A stretch of 64,000 bases of DNA, taken from NCBI RefSeq assembly GCF_901000735.1, contig NC_081541.1:7805021-7869020 (forward strand), in the 5' to 3' direction. Positions 1 through 11,426 of the stretch are shown here, piece after piece. A model generated the notes under the pieces. The model was not told where the DNA came from. It saw nothing but the letters and a program-made list of their open reading frames with translations, and did not search any database. The stretch comes from Corylus avellana. Lineage: Eukaryota; Streptophyta; Magnoliopsida; Fagales; Betulaceae. Within the stretch, counting starts at the first letter, position 1. Each line of letters begins with the position of its first letter. A program made the position numbers and the translations under genes.

Positions 1-96
1 TTAAAATGTCCTTAATTCTAAGGTTTTTTTGTTGTGAGGAGGCTAAGTATATATATATATTTTTTTAAAAATAATAATAAAGAGATAATGTATAAC

Positions 97-1810
97 CTGG
101 GCAGAAGTTTTTCCTTTAGCAATAGCAATATCTTTGAGCACCTGAGAGTCCATTACCCAGTTGCTTCCCCATGGTGTTCCTTTGGCTCCCAAGGGAGAGT
201 AAGCAGTGATATGTATACCCTTCTTCTCACAAAACTCTCTCAGCTTCTTCTGTTGCCAAAGTGGGTTCATCTCCACCTTCCAAATCAAAGCACCACATAT
301 ATATATATAATCTCAAACCATTTATGAAGATATATAAAATTAAAAAAATAATAATAATAAAAAACTAATTAATTACTTGATTGACGGCTGGAGGGATCTT
401 TGCTGTGGCAAGTAAGGTTTCGAGCTTTTCGCAAGAGAAATTGCTTACACCAATTAATTTGGCCAGGCCAAGATTTTGACACTCCTCCATAGCTTCCCAC
501 ACAGACTTGTAATCCAAGGGAAGAAGATCCTTCTTCTTAATCGGCAGCTCAAATTCCCCTGGCTTCATGCTTATTGGCCAGTGAATCAGATAAAGATCAA
601 CGTACTCCGACTTCAGATTGCTGCACAAATCACATGTATATATAACACACAACAACATTCTTATTAGCATCCCTTTGTTTCCAAGTAAAATATTTTTAAA
701 AAACGTTTGCCCTATTTTTGTTTAATATGACTGAAAATTGTAGTCGAACAAAACGTACATAAACCTATTTTAATTTTTGTAAATTTTTTTTTTTTTTTAG
801 CATGCATACAATCTTCACTGATAATTATCAGCCGCCGCTGGTTGTTGGAATCCATCAGAGGTGGTCACGAGAAGTTGTTGTTTGGTGGTCTTGGACCTCT
901 CTCAACCTCAAAGATTAGCTTAAGAGGTAAGGTTTCCCTCACATTTATAAACTGACCAACACTCCTTACATAACCGATGTAGGATAACTTCAACAATCTC
1001 CTCCTTACACATCAATTTGTCGCTGGGTCAGAGTAGCGACAAATCATTTCTCCCGTAGACTGTTGGCCGAAACTTGTTGGTTTAAACCTAGGCTTTGATA
1101 TCAGTGTTGAGTGGTCTTGGCCTCTCTCAACCCAAAAAGCTAGCTTAAGAGGTAAGGTTTTTCTTCACATTTAAAAACTGACCATCAGCCCTTCCACAAT
1201 CGATATGTTGGATAATCCCAACAGTTGTCGATGTTAAAATAATGATTAAATGATTAAATTTACCTCTTCCTATTAGCTTAAGCTTATGGGATATAAGTAG
1301 TAGTTTAACAATCGATTAGCTGCTACCGGCCATCACCGTTGTCATTGATTATCCATTCAAACCAAACATTGGAAAATGTTTAAAGGTGAAATCATTTTCT
1401 TGGTGAAATTTTGTGTGTGATCTCGGATCAGGTTGAATCTTGAAAAAAATAAAATAAAATAAAATAAAAAAGAGGTTTTGGTTGTATTACTTGAGTGTTT
1501 GGCGTAGCGCAGGGAGGACAAGATGGCGGTGTGCGTTGTTGCACCAAAGCTTGGAAGTGATAAAGAGTTCGTCCCTGGATCTGATGAGCCCAAGGCGCAA
1601 AGCATCATCTATGGCTTCTCCTAAAATCTGCTCCGACTGGTAAACAGCAGCCGAATCAAAGTGTCGGTATCCCAGTCTCATTGCATGAAGAATAGATTCT
1701 TTCATGACTTCAGGGGAGGCGCCAAGAGGGAACTCCGCTGTGCCGAAGCCCACAAGTGGGAGCGTCTTCCCGCTTGAGCCCACCGTGAGCTCTGGAATAT
1801 TGCTGCCCAT
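97..1810 (-). CDS. Aldo-keto reductase copy 1, AKR4 type (exons 1-3; exon 4 beyond window)
   Basis: NAD(P)H-dependent cytosolic oxidoreductase of the plant AKR4 group, resembling chalcone reductase and codeinone reductase-like proteins; it should reduce a carbonyl to an alcohol, substrate unknown. Exons on the minus strand: 1491-1810 (starts MGSNIPEL), 377-620 and 97-276, all open and joined by GT-AG introns in phases 2 and 0. The catalytic tetrad is complete: D52 (in RHFDSA), Y57, K87 (in ITSKLW) and H120 (in LIHWP). The NPLWQQKKL segment is in exon 3. Exon 4, about 75 codons in the sister copies, would lie left of base 1, so the gene is cut by the window edge, not visibly broken. Intron 1 (621-1490) holds a TRIM and a second small LTR. 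Exons 2-3 are nearly identical to copy 4 while exon 1 differs more, suggesting mosaic ancestry. Confidence 0.85.
876..1223 (-). mobile_element. TRIM-like miniature LTR element in AKR intron 1 (TRIM-1)
   Basis: Two direct repeats of about 120 bp, at 876-995 and 1105-1223, both start TGTTG and end CAACA when read on the minus strand. Just inside the 1105-1223 repeat, on the minus strand, is TGATATCAAAGCC, close to the complement of initiator-Met tRNA used as a primer-binding site. Just before the other repeat is the purine run AAGGAGGAGA, a polypurine-tract candidate. No coding capacity. The layout LTR-PBS-short interior-PPT-LTR fits a non-autonomous TRIM. AKR copy 2 carries the same element and copy 4 part of it, so it predates their duplication. 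Confidence 0.7.
1232..1310 (+). mobile_element. Solo terminal repeat of a second TRIM/SMART-like family (TRIM-2)
   Basis: A 79-bp segment starting TGTTAAA and ending TTTAACA. Copy 2 of the AKR gene has two such repeats around a TAGTATCATAGCC primer-binding-like site, so this one looks like a solo repeat left by recombination, or a truncated copy. Confidence 0.5.
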
Positions 1811-1840
1811 TTTGTCTGCCCCTTCAATTCCTCCGTGACA

Positions 1841-1848
1841 AATTTATA
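1841..1848 (-). promoter_or_regulatory. TATA box of AKR copy 1
   Basis: On the minus strand the motif TATAAATT lies about 30 bases upstream of the ATG at 1810. The same motif sits at the matching place in copies 2 and 4. The short distance implies a very short 5' leader. Confidence 0.5.
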
Positions 1849-3418
1849 GTACTACAGACACAGATATTATTTGGTAAAAAAGGTAATGGGTGGTCCAGGG
1901 CAAAAAATGGTTAAGGCCACATACCACAAATGCATAACAACTAATCCAATGAAATCAGACCAAATGGACATATATTGGTTTTGGACACATCTAATCTAAC
2001 AGTCCAAAATCATTTGATCTGATAGTTCCGACTTGTAACCATCAAATCATATTAGTATTACCCTTTCAGGGATATAAAATGGCGTATCTAAACGGCTTCT
2101 CGAGGCTAGCTAGCTCTTTAGATTTGTGTATGTGGTCATGCATGATGCATCACTTCGGTCATGCATGATGCATCAAATCTAACATACGCTGCTTTCTTTC
2201 TTTCTTTAGACAAAAAAAAAAAAAAAAAAAAAAAACAATGAAAATCTGTAACTTTCATTAATGAAATATCAAGAGTTGAAAAATCATAGCAAAATGCTAT
2301 GAGATTACAAAATAAAAAAAAAAAAAAGATTTTAAACTTTTGCTAACCCATGTATAATTGCATTTAAAGAATATATCTGCTTCGTTCATACTAGAATATT
2401 TGCCTATTTGGACATGGATAGCCCAAATACAAAAAACAAAAAATAATAAAATAATAAAAAAACCTTAAAATCCAGCCGTGAAAGATAAACCCTCACATCG
2501 ATCTACTTATCTTCGATCGGAGACAAATTTATCCTCAACCCAAAGGTTGGGACCAAAAGAATTAAAAATCAAAGAAACAAAAAAAAAAAAAAAAAATTCC
2601 ACAAGCAACGGCAAAATAAGACGACATCGTAGTCTCATAGACATGCCAAAAACATGCATCGGCGGATAAAGACGATATGATGTAGACGACCATATGCTGC
2701 TTTCTTGGCAGACGGGTCAAACTAATTAAATACATGAAAAAAGACTTGTAGCCAGGCAGCGTCCATTGGTGGGTAGCCGTCCAACCACTTGATATTGCGG
2801 AGTAATATTCAACGTGACCAGCAAGTGCATAGTGATAAATGATGAGGTCAAAATGCATTGGTACAAAAGAAGCTTGAGATTTGAGAAAGTTTTGGAAAGA
2901 CTATTTTGCTATTTTGCTTAACTATTTTGCTTAATTTTGGGCCAACTTTTATCTTATTTTTTAATTTTAAAGAAATGAAAAAAAATATATATATATGTGA
3001 AGCAATAATATCTTTTTTGGTCCTTCTTTTATTTGGTATTTTTTAAAAAAAATAAAAAAATGTCTTTTTCTTCCTAATAATGTAAAATTCACTTGCAACA
3101 TTGATGATCCAAAGAAATCTCTCCATGTTGAGTGTGACATTGTGTAAGATAATAAATTATCCACTATTAAAAAAAAAAACGAAAAAGAAAGTGACTCAAG
3201 AGTTAAAAGAACATAAAAACAGTTTGATTCAAATTCAAATTCTGTGCATAAGAGATATCAAATTTCTGTATTTGGCAACGATTATGGTCAGTTATTATTC
3301 ATACTTTACACATTTAAACTTTTAATATTTTTATTTTTTACATCACATCAATCATTTTTATTACTATTTAAATAACAAAAGTCACTAGCTACAAAACAAT
3401 TTTTTTTTTTTTTTTTTC
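1849..3418. repeat. AKR upstream segment, paralogous to 59105-60640
   Basis: No gene recognised. Large parts align by eye with the region upstream of AKR copy 4, with the same order of landmarks: a GGGATATAAAATGGCG-like stretch, a poly-A-interrupted block near 2220-2680, and the block near 2690-2880. Short open frames here are not preserved as protein between copies. It also holds a small direct duplication of a CATGCATGATGCATCA segment near 2139-2175 and long A/T runs. Confidence 0.55.
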
Positions 3419-4630
3419 ATACAAAATAAGGTATCCCTTGTCATATTCATAATGTTTTTGAAAAGTCTATGAATAGGGAGGCATATATCCTAGATTTACC
3501 TTAAAAACTTTTTGTCATCTTTTATGGCAAAGTAGATATTATTGTTCATGAATTCTGCAGCCTTAACACATGTTGGATGGTTTATATGATTTCTGTTGGA
3601 CTCGGTGGTGCTATAAGGTTAGTGACTCGATTTGTTTCAGAAATCTTAAAGTGAAAATCCTGCCACGTCATTCTAACTTTGTAACAGTCGTATGACAGTC
3701 TACTAAATAACATTACTCATTTGCATTCACACTTGCACCATTGCCAATTCTGAAACTCCTCGAAACTAAATGATTCTTCTTATAGTACAAGAGTGTCAAA
3801 TGAATTGGGCGCGAGGTGCCCAAATGGTGCACGCTTGGCTCTCTCTGTCATGATCACAGTGGCCATCTCAGAGGGTGCAGCTGTAGGGATTACTACAATT
3901 ATGGTGCGCAATGTTTGGGGAAAGCTTTATAGCAATGAAGAAGCTAGAAGTGGTCAGATATGTTGCTCAAATGATGCCACTGCTTGCACTATCAGACTTA
4001 TTGGATGGATTCCAATGTGCACTTTCAGGTATTAACTTCGATCTGTCACAAGTATTTAGGATTCTTAATTTAATTTTTCTTACTTGATTGATTCAAGTGC
4101 TTTATTGTAATCTCTGTTTGGCTATATGTCTAGGGGCTGCTAGAGGATGTGGCCATGGGTGGCAAAATCTATGTGCATTTATAAATCTTGGCGCTTACTA
4201 TGTTGTGGGAATACCTTCTGCTTTGCTCTTTGCTTTCATCTTTCATTTTGGTGGCACAGTGGGTTTCTCTCTCTCTCTCTCTATAGATCTCTCTCTCATA
4301 TTGCTATTGCTATTCAATCTGAGAAAATGGTGTTAAGCAGGTGCTTTGGATGGGAATCATATGTGGACTTTCTGTTCAAGTTATGGCACTTGTTATAGTA
4401 AACATATGCACTGATTGGAATCATGAGGTAAGAAGATTTCAATCAACTTAGGCCCTTAATTAACTTGCATGGATATAATCTATAGGAATCAAGTAAGAAA
4501 TAACCCAATAAATTTTGCCTTATAAGGGCACTTAAAATATATATATATATATATATATATATTGGCATCAATATTAGCGAGCTTGAACCATTTTTTTCTT
4601 CCTTCAAGATTACATTCAGAATAAGAACCA
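3419..4630 (+). pseudogene. MATE transporter 3'-half pseudogene
   Basis: Homologous to MATE-C from the end of its exon 3 onward. Visible exons: 3561-3617 (TCWMVYTISVGLGGA region), 3786-4028 (RVSNELGA motif), 4134-4258 and 4341-4427. Exons 1-3 are absent, the left break falling right at the exon 3/intron 3 border. The exon at 3786-4028 is 243 nt against 239 in MATE-C: a 4-base insertion (CTAG) near 3950 shifts the frame and destroys the conserved continuation. The exon at 4134-4258 carries a 6-base in-frame insertion relative to MATE-C. After 4630 the sequence switches to block R. No start and a frameshift: a dead fragment. Confidence 0.8.
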
Positions 4631-5331
4631 TTTTATTCTTATTCTTTTAAGAATAAGAATAGTAAGATCCAATTCTTACAATATCTTAATATAGTTAATA
4701 CCCATTTATAATTATAGTAATACCCGTTCGTTACTATTACTAGTCATGATATATAGTCCATTATTTGTTTTGTTCGATCTTATTTCCTTGTTGAAGTTGA
4801 TTTTTTTTTTTTTTTTCTGAAGTTGAGTAAATTCCATTGAGGCCCTACAACAACATATTATCATGTATATGACCCATTCCATAGTACTTGAGGAGCAAGT
4901 TTACTGTTAAAAAAAGTCTCTTTCATCACCCAGACAGTCCAAAAAAAAAAACTTTATAATATAATTACTAGCGATAAGATAAACTAATATGTGACAGAAA
5001 AGTCTATACACAACCGCACAATTATTTGTCTACATCTCACTTTTTTTTGGAGGCTGTACAATTAGCGTTAATTAATTAAGGTAATACTATAGAGCCTTCA
5101 CGTGATTTCATTTGGCAGCTTTCTTACAAACGAAAATTGTTAAAATTGGCCGAACCACTTCCATGTTCCCTTAGTGATCTGCCAAAAAAAGAAGATATCG
5201 GAACCTTTGGCGGGTACAAGTGCAATGAAGTGGCTCCAGTCCAATAACGTCTAGTCTAGTTGCCTTAGGGTTCATACTTCGCGTACTACAATGAAACGTT
5301 TAACTTTAATATCATGCTCTCTGTTGTGAGT

Positions 5332-5450
5332 GCACTTGTAAGTGTTGTGTCTCACAATGAAAAAATATAAAAGAAAAAAATACTTAATATGCCTAAGTAG
5401 ACCTTAGCCTATTAGCTTAAGCTTTTGGACTAGAATTGTGTTCCTAGGAC
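5332..5450 (+). mobile_element. TRIM-3 terminal repeat in block R copy 1
   Basis: Starts TGTTGTGAG and matches the two repeats flanking the fuller element at 25222-25612. Only one repeat is evident here. The end is set by similarity and is approximate. Confidence 0.45.
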
Positions 5451-5734
5451 GAGTGTTTAGATGCATTGAGTTTAGAATTGTGTCTCCCACCCACAACTTG
5501 GGTTTAGAATTGTGTTTGTGTCGGGTACGGTGGTTGGGAGGCCAATGATTACAACGTCCAACAACAAAAACCAATTTCACAATTTTTTTTTTTTTTTTCC
5601 TTTTTACAAGTGATATATATGGTAAAAGGAAATATAGAAACGCACTTGGCCATTCAACTAGAACTAATTAAGCCGAAATGGTCCTACTCCTAGCAAAGGT
5701 GAGGACAAAGCTAGCAGATTTGTACTGGTTTTGG

Positions 5735-5890
5735 GTACAATGAGGACCAGCGCTCGAGGCATATGGTTGACAATGATGACAGGAAACATGCATCGTTGAA
5801 GCAAAGGAATCCAGTGAAAGTGGAAGCTAAGGTTGTCGGTGTTCCTATGGGGAAGGTTGAAAGGCTAAGGTCCTTCAATATTAAAATTCG
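5735..5890 (+). pseudogene. Coding-like fragment of unknown family in block R
   Basis: An open stretch reading ...GYNEDQRS... and ...KHASLKQRNPVKV... then VVGVPMGK.ERLRSF is present in all three block R copies (also about 25980-26135 and 47730-47880). It has no start or splice context I can trust and ends in poly-T. It could be a captured exon fragment or a retroelement remnant. I do not recognise the family. Confidence 0.3.
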
Positions 5891-7506
5891 TATTTTTTTT
5901 TTTTTTTTTTTTGGTTGAATGAAAATGATTTTAGCTCTTTGAAGTTTAGCTTGTACAGAAAGGGCGACAACGATGGATGATGACGATTGACGGCAAACGG
6001 CAAATTTTGGCAGCATTTAAAACATGAAGTGTGAAAGAGTGCATGCAAGAAGGAAAACTTAAACTCAAAAAATGGTTTTTTTTAAATTAAAAAAAAAAAA
6101 AAAAAAAAACATTTTGCGTAGCTTAAAGAAAGTCTTTTTTAGTTTACCGAAAATGTTTTCGATTTGACAAAGATTTTCAGTTGTATTAAACTTTGAAAGA
6201 TAGAAAAGACATTTTTTGAGTTTTTTAGAAAAGATTTTACGTTAAAACAAATGAAACCTAAATGAAATTTGAACTAAATTTATTGACTTTTGGTTCATTT
6301 ATAGTTCACATATTCGATTTAATTTATTTAAAAAATAAAATAATTTGAAGTAATGGAAGTTCTAATCTTGACAACTCTGTGAAATCAGAGATTGTTGACG
6401 TCTCCATCTTCGTATTTTATTTTCTTATTTTTTTTATGTATTTCCCATCTTCTTCTTAAAAAAAAAAAAAACACAAACAAACAAAAAATGATAGGATGTT
6501 AACATTCACCTGCTCTTTTGGTTGTTTGTGTGTAGACTATAGAGAACACATATGCGTGGCCGCGTGGGTCACTGGGGTGGATATTCATTGACTGCAAACC
6601 AACCAAACAGAAGGGCATTTATGTATACAAGACTCCTAACAAAAGCACGCAGGCAGCAAACCCCTTCAAGATACAATATAACAAACGAACAAAGTTTTCT
6701 TCTAAACTAGGTTGGAGAAATTTTTTTTAACCTAACCTATAAAAATAACATGCGTTAATTCCTCGGTGGGCTCTCTCTCTCTATATAAATATATAGATAT
6801 TTTCTTTTTCTTTGGTAAGGTTGAAGGAAACTAAATAAGGAAATGAAGGGGACAAGAAAACCCACTTGCTAAAGCGTGGATTCCATGAGTTACAATGAGT
6901 TGTCTCACAATAAAATTCAAATTTCCTCTAGCATGTAATACAGACAACTTATTATACTCGATCCCCGGCTGCTAGATGGTTGTATAAACTTACATGTGAC
7001 TGTTTCTACATGAGGTACTTTACATATGAATGTTTGTATTTGTATGTAGGGTTAATTAAAAGTAGGGGCAATGGGGAATATTTGAATTTTTTTTTTTTAA
7101 AAAAAAAAAAACGAATGCAGTTGTATATACAAGTACAAAACGCAGGGTAGAAAATCACACAAGACATTTATATTTTAAGCATACGTGTAAAGCAAATTGG
7201 ATTCATGATTTACTGAAAAAAAACAAAAAAAACAAAAAAAAAAAACAAAAAAGGAAGAAAAAAAGGTGGACTCCCCAACGACAAAACCTAAACGAAAAAG
7301 ATAATATAGAGATGGAAATGAAAACAAATAGTAGTCAATAGAACCAAAAAGGATCCAAGGGTTTTGCAAGTAGTATAATTTAGTTTTTAGGTTGACCGTC
7401 TGTCCATGTAGTTCACTGAGTGTTCTGAAATAGTATTTTATTAAGGCGACAGTTTTGGCTTATCAAATCTTTGTTTACATCCTATTTTGAGCCTCCCAAA
7501 AGTAAA

Positions 7507-8704
7507 GCAGCAGATGGTCCCCCCTTCGCAGCACTACCAGTCGTTATCAGGAGCTTCTCAGCAGCATGTTTCCTTTCCATAAGGATCACACGTTTCTGGT
7601 GCAACTGTCCCAAATGGTAAAGCACTGTCTACTACCCCTTTTTTCCCTACTAATTGTGTTCCCTGTCAAATTTGTGGGAAGATAAGCCATCAAGCGTTAG
7701 ACTGCTACCATAGGATGGACTTCTCTTATCAAGGACGTCATCCTCCTTCCCAGTTGGAAGCCATGGCTGCTCATACGCATGGCACTCCTGAAACTGAACA
7801 ACCGTGGTATCTTGACAGTGGTGCTAATCATTATGTGACTTCAGATCTTGAAAATCTGTCAGGACAGCAACCATACCATGGAATTGATAAAGTGACAGTA
7901 GGCAATGGAGGAGGTCTGCAGATAGCAAACACTGGTTTTTCTCTCTTCTCCACTTCACACAATAACTTTCAACTAAACAATATGCTTCACTGCCCAAATG
8001 CCTCTTCTAATCTATTGTTCATACAAAAATTTTGTAGAGATAATAATTGTTATTTTATCCTCACGGCATTCAATTTTCTCATCAAGGATATGCAGACCAG
8101 GGAAATTCTCCTGTAGGGGCCAAGTGAAGCAAGTCTTTACCCTATCTATCTCAAGCAATTATGTTCCAATAAAGTCACGTCCAAAGCTGCATTCCTCTCC
8201 TCAGCAGCGTTTCTGTCTCGTTTTTCTGCTTTCCTAGGAGTCGCAGCACCTTTTAATGTTTGGCACTCTCGACTTGGACACCCAAGAGATTTAGTTGTCA
8301 ACAAACTTCTTCAACAATCTTTGTTGCCTATTTCGGGCTCAATTAAATCCAAGCAATTGTGTCATCCTTGTCATGTTGCCAAGAGCAAAAAATTACCTTT
8401 CTTTGATTCACAAAGAATCTCCACACATCCTCTTAAATTAATTCACTCAGATGTTTGGCCTTCCCCCATTATATCACTTGGTGGCTGTAAATTCTATGTT
8501 ATTTTTATCGATGATCATTCTCGTTTCTCTTGGATGTTTCCTTTACGTAAAAAATTTGAAGTTCTTTCATGCTCTGTTAAATTTAAAAGCTTAGTTGAGA
8601 ATCTATTTTCCTACAAAATAAAGCAAATCCAAATTAATAATGGTGGAGAATATGTTTCAAGTGCTTTTAAATCTTTTACCAACACGCATGGAATCTTACA
8701 TTGA
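7507..8704 (+). pseudogene. Copia gag C-terminus, protease and integrase region (broken)
   Basis: One reading frame runs from the gag knuckle through the DSGA protease to the integrase core but is interrupted by TAA at 7580-7582, TAG at 8114-8116 and TGA at 8702-8704. The frame continues after each stop with recognisable residues, so these are point changes. The integrase segment reads INNGGEY where functional copia integrases have an Asp before NGGEY, so a catalytic acidic residue also appears lost. Confidence 0.8.
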
Positions 8705-9084
8705 TTGACGTGTCCATATACCTCTAAACAAAATGGCATCTCTGAACAAAAACACAGACATATTACTTAAACAGGTTTATCTCTTCTAGCACAATCTAAC
8801 CTCCCTAAATCATATTGGGTTGATGCTTTCTTAACTGCGGTATATTTGATCAATCGAATGCCTACCCCTGTTTTAGATCACTTCTCTCCTTACTTCAAGC
8901 TTTTCAAGAAACATCCTTATTATTCTCTTCTTAAAATTTTTGGTTATTACTGCTACCCTTTACTTCGGCCATATTTTTCTCATACTATAGGAGTAAAAGA
9001 TGCATTTTTATTGGCTATAGTAGTGGTCAAAAAGGGTACCGATGTCTAGATCCTGAAGAAAATCGTGTCTATATCTCCAGACAC

Positions 9085-10452
9085 GTGGTATTTGATGAAG
9101 GCCAATTTCTAGATAGCAAAAGACTTGTTTCCACTCAACCTGCAACGGACATTTCTCTGGGCATTGCAAATTACTCAGGTACATCTCTTTCTCTTTTAAA
9201 TTTTAATAACTCTTTACCTTTATTAGATATTGTTCAAACTGAATCCATCTCTAATGACACCTCAACAGATTCATCCTTATCTCCTATTTCGGCCACCAAT
9301 CATGACTCATCACCTACTTCGGTCACCCTCCCTCCAGCCAACGTCCCAAATGTTACGGCCCCATGCTCATCACCTGCTTCGGTCACCCACCCTCTAGCAA
9401 ACGTCCCACATGTTTCGGCCTCCAACTCTCCAGCAAACGTCCCACATGTTTCGGCCTCCAACTCTCCAGCAAATGTCCTACATGTTACGGCCTCCAACTC
9501 TCCAGCCAACGTCCCAAATGTTACGGCCCCTTGCTCATCACCTGCTTCGGTCACCCACCCTCCAGCAAACGTCCCACATGTTTCGGCCCCCAACTCTTCA
9601 GCAAACGTCCCACATGTTTCGGCCTCCAACTCTCAAGATTTTCATCCTAACGTTTGCAATGACTCTCTTGCCATAACCGAAACACTACCACATCCTCAAC
9701 CACGAATGGGCACTCGTTCTCAAACCAACTCCCTGACTCCCAAGGTTTTTCCCAACTACCACCTCTACTCCTCAACGAAATATCCTCTACATGCCCTATC
9801 ATCAATTGTTCCAGCCATTGAACCCACAACTTATAAGCAGGCTGTGATACACCCTTGCTGGTTGGATGTTATGTAGGCCGAATTCAATGCCATACTGAAT
9901 AATAAGACGTGGTCATTGTGTCCTAAACCTTCACATAAAAAGGTGGTTCGCAACAAATGGGTGTTCAAAGTCAAACAAAAATCGGATGGTACCATTGATC
10001 GGTATAAGGCTAGGTTAGTTGCCAAGGGATTTGATCAAGTAGAAGGGATTGATTTTAATGAAACTTTTAACCCTGTTATTAAACCAGCCACCATACGCTT
10101 GGTTTTAGCATTGGCTGTACATTTCAATTGGTTTATTCATCAGTTGGACATATCTAATGCCTTTTTACATGGTTTTCTTGAGGATGAGGTATTTATGGAA
10201 CAACCTCAGGGTTTTGAAGACTCTACTTTTCCTGATCACGTCTGCAAGCTTCACAAGTCTCTTTACGGCTTGAAACAAGCTCCATGGGCTTGGTTTCTGC
10301 GACTTTCTCAAGCATTAGTGGATTTTGGGTTTGTAGGATCAGCTGTTGACACATCTCTCTTTACTTTGCATCATAATTCAGTTCATGTATTTGTTCTTGT
10401 GTATGTAGATGATATGCAATTCCTCTTCTACAATTACACATCTAATCTCTAA
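9085..10452 (+). pseudogene. Copia integrase tail, linker and reverse transcriptase (broken)
   Basis: The frame starts in the integrase C-terminal region (RHVVFDEGQF), passes through a Ser/Pro/Ala/Val-rich linker built of tandem 12-residue repeats, then reaches the RT. TAG at 9874-9876 falls just before AEFNAI, where copia proteins usually have a residue encoded by CAG, so a C-to-T change is likely. RT motifs up to YVDDM are in place, then the frame is lost. Confidence 0.8.
9300..9640 (+). repeat. Minisatellite of about 36 bp inside the copia linker
   Basis: Imperfect tandem units of 36 bp encode variants of SPANVPHVSASN. Longer units carry an extra CSSPASVTHP stretch. The period is a multiple of three, so the repeats keep the reading frame. 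Open frames on the opposite strand and in other frames here are by-products of the repeat. Confidence 0.8.
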
Positions 10453-10534
10453 ACTCAAGGGTGAATTTGCAGTCAAAGATTTGGGAGCCTTATCTTACTT
10501 TCTAGGGATTCAAGCTACATAGACCAGTCATGAG

Positions 10535-11426
10535 TTGTTCTTAACACAAACTAAATACATGGTTGATTTACTTCGAAAGACCAAGATGGATGGGGTAAAA
10601 CTAGCTTCAACACCGTGTGCCTCAAGTGGAAAACTCTCACGGTTCATTGGGGATCCCATGTCTGATCCAACTGAATTTCGTCATATAGTGGGTGCCTTGC
10701 AGTATTGCACACTCACACGGCCTGATATCTCTTACAATGTCAACCAATTATGCCAATTCCTCCATTCTCCAACAAGTGTTCACCTTATAGCAGCCAAGTG
10801 TGTTCTACGTTACCTTAAAGGTACTCTTGATTTTGGATTACACTATACTCAAAGTTCCTTGCAAATCAATGGTTATTGTGATTCAGATTGGGCTGGTAGT
10901 CCTGATGATAGACGATCTACGTACCACAGGCTATGGAATTTATCTTGGACCGTGGCTCATCTCTTGGGCAGCTAAGAAACAGCCTATAGTGGCCAAATCT
11001 AGCACCGAGGCTGAATACAGGTCAATGGCTCTCACTGCTTCAGAAATGTATTGGCTTCGTATGTTATTCAAGGAATTACAAATTCCAATTCCACTTTTAC
11101 CATGTTTGTGGGTTGATAATCTAGGAGCTCTTTCTTTATCCTCTAACCCCGTATATCATGCATGTACGAAACACATAGAGGTGGACTACCATTTTATTCG
11201 AGAAAAGGTTTTTAACAAAGATATCTTGGCGCGCTACATTTCCACACATCAACAGCCTTCTGACATCTTCACAAAAAGCTTGACCAGGGCCCTGTTTCTT
11301 TTACTTCGTGACAAGTTAATGGTTTTCTCTCTCCCCATCAACTTGAGGGGGCATGTTAATAGTATAGCCACATCATCAGTTAAGAATCCTTGCAGTGTTA
11401 GCATTGTAGAAGATAAAGAAGTCTGA
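10535..11426 (+). pseudogene. Copia RNase H region (frameshifted)
   Basis: TKYMVDLL, PDISYNVNQL and YCDSDWAG lie in one frame to about 10920. The rest (ISWAAKKQ, SSTEAEYRSMA, HIEVDYHFIRE, DIFTKSL) lies in another, so a small indel near 10917-10925 breaks it. The order matches the copia RNase H domain; the HIEVDYHFIRE segment is highly typical. Confidence 0.85.

Larger units (their letters stand above)
4640..7500. repeat. Repeat block R, copy 1
   Basis: About 2.9 kb of non-coding AT-rich DNA, aligned by eye with 24225-27735 and with 46812-49795 over most of its length, in the same orientation. It contains a TRIM-like repeat (from 5332), a short coding-like fragment (5735-5890), poly-A/T runs and the segment near 6540-6700. 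In copies 2 and 3 this block leads, through a further shared 0.9-1 kb, to a MATE gene. Here it is cut at about 7504 by the copia element and the continuation is missing. Confidence 0.75.

Noticed and set aside
34..327. 97-aa plus-strand frame identical to one at 57308-57601
   Set aside because: Antisense to AKR exon 3; the identity reflects the duplicated segment, not a gene.
2562..2858. 98-aa open frame, minus strand, reading HYALAGHVEYYSAISSGW
   Set aside because: The paralogous segment near 60087-60220 keeps the frame only partly, with amino-acid changes at many of its differences and no start or splice context; it lies in AKR promoter DNA.
9300..9629. Long antisense open frame in the copia linker
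   Set aside because: A shadow of the in-frame 36-bp tandem repeats; the plus-strand frame connects to integrase and RT.
9300..9640. Regular repeats as a possible CRISPR array
   Set aside because: The units are contiguous coding repeats without unique spacers, in a plant retrotransposon.
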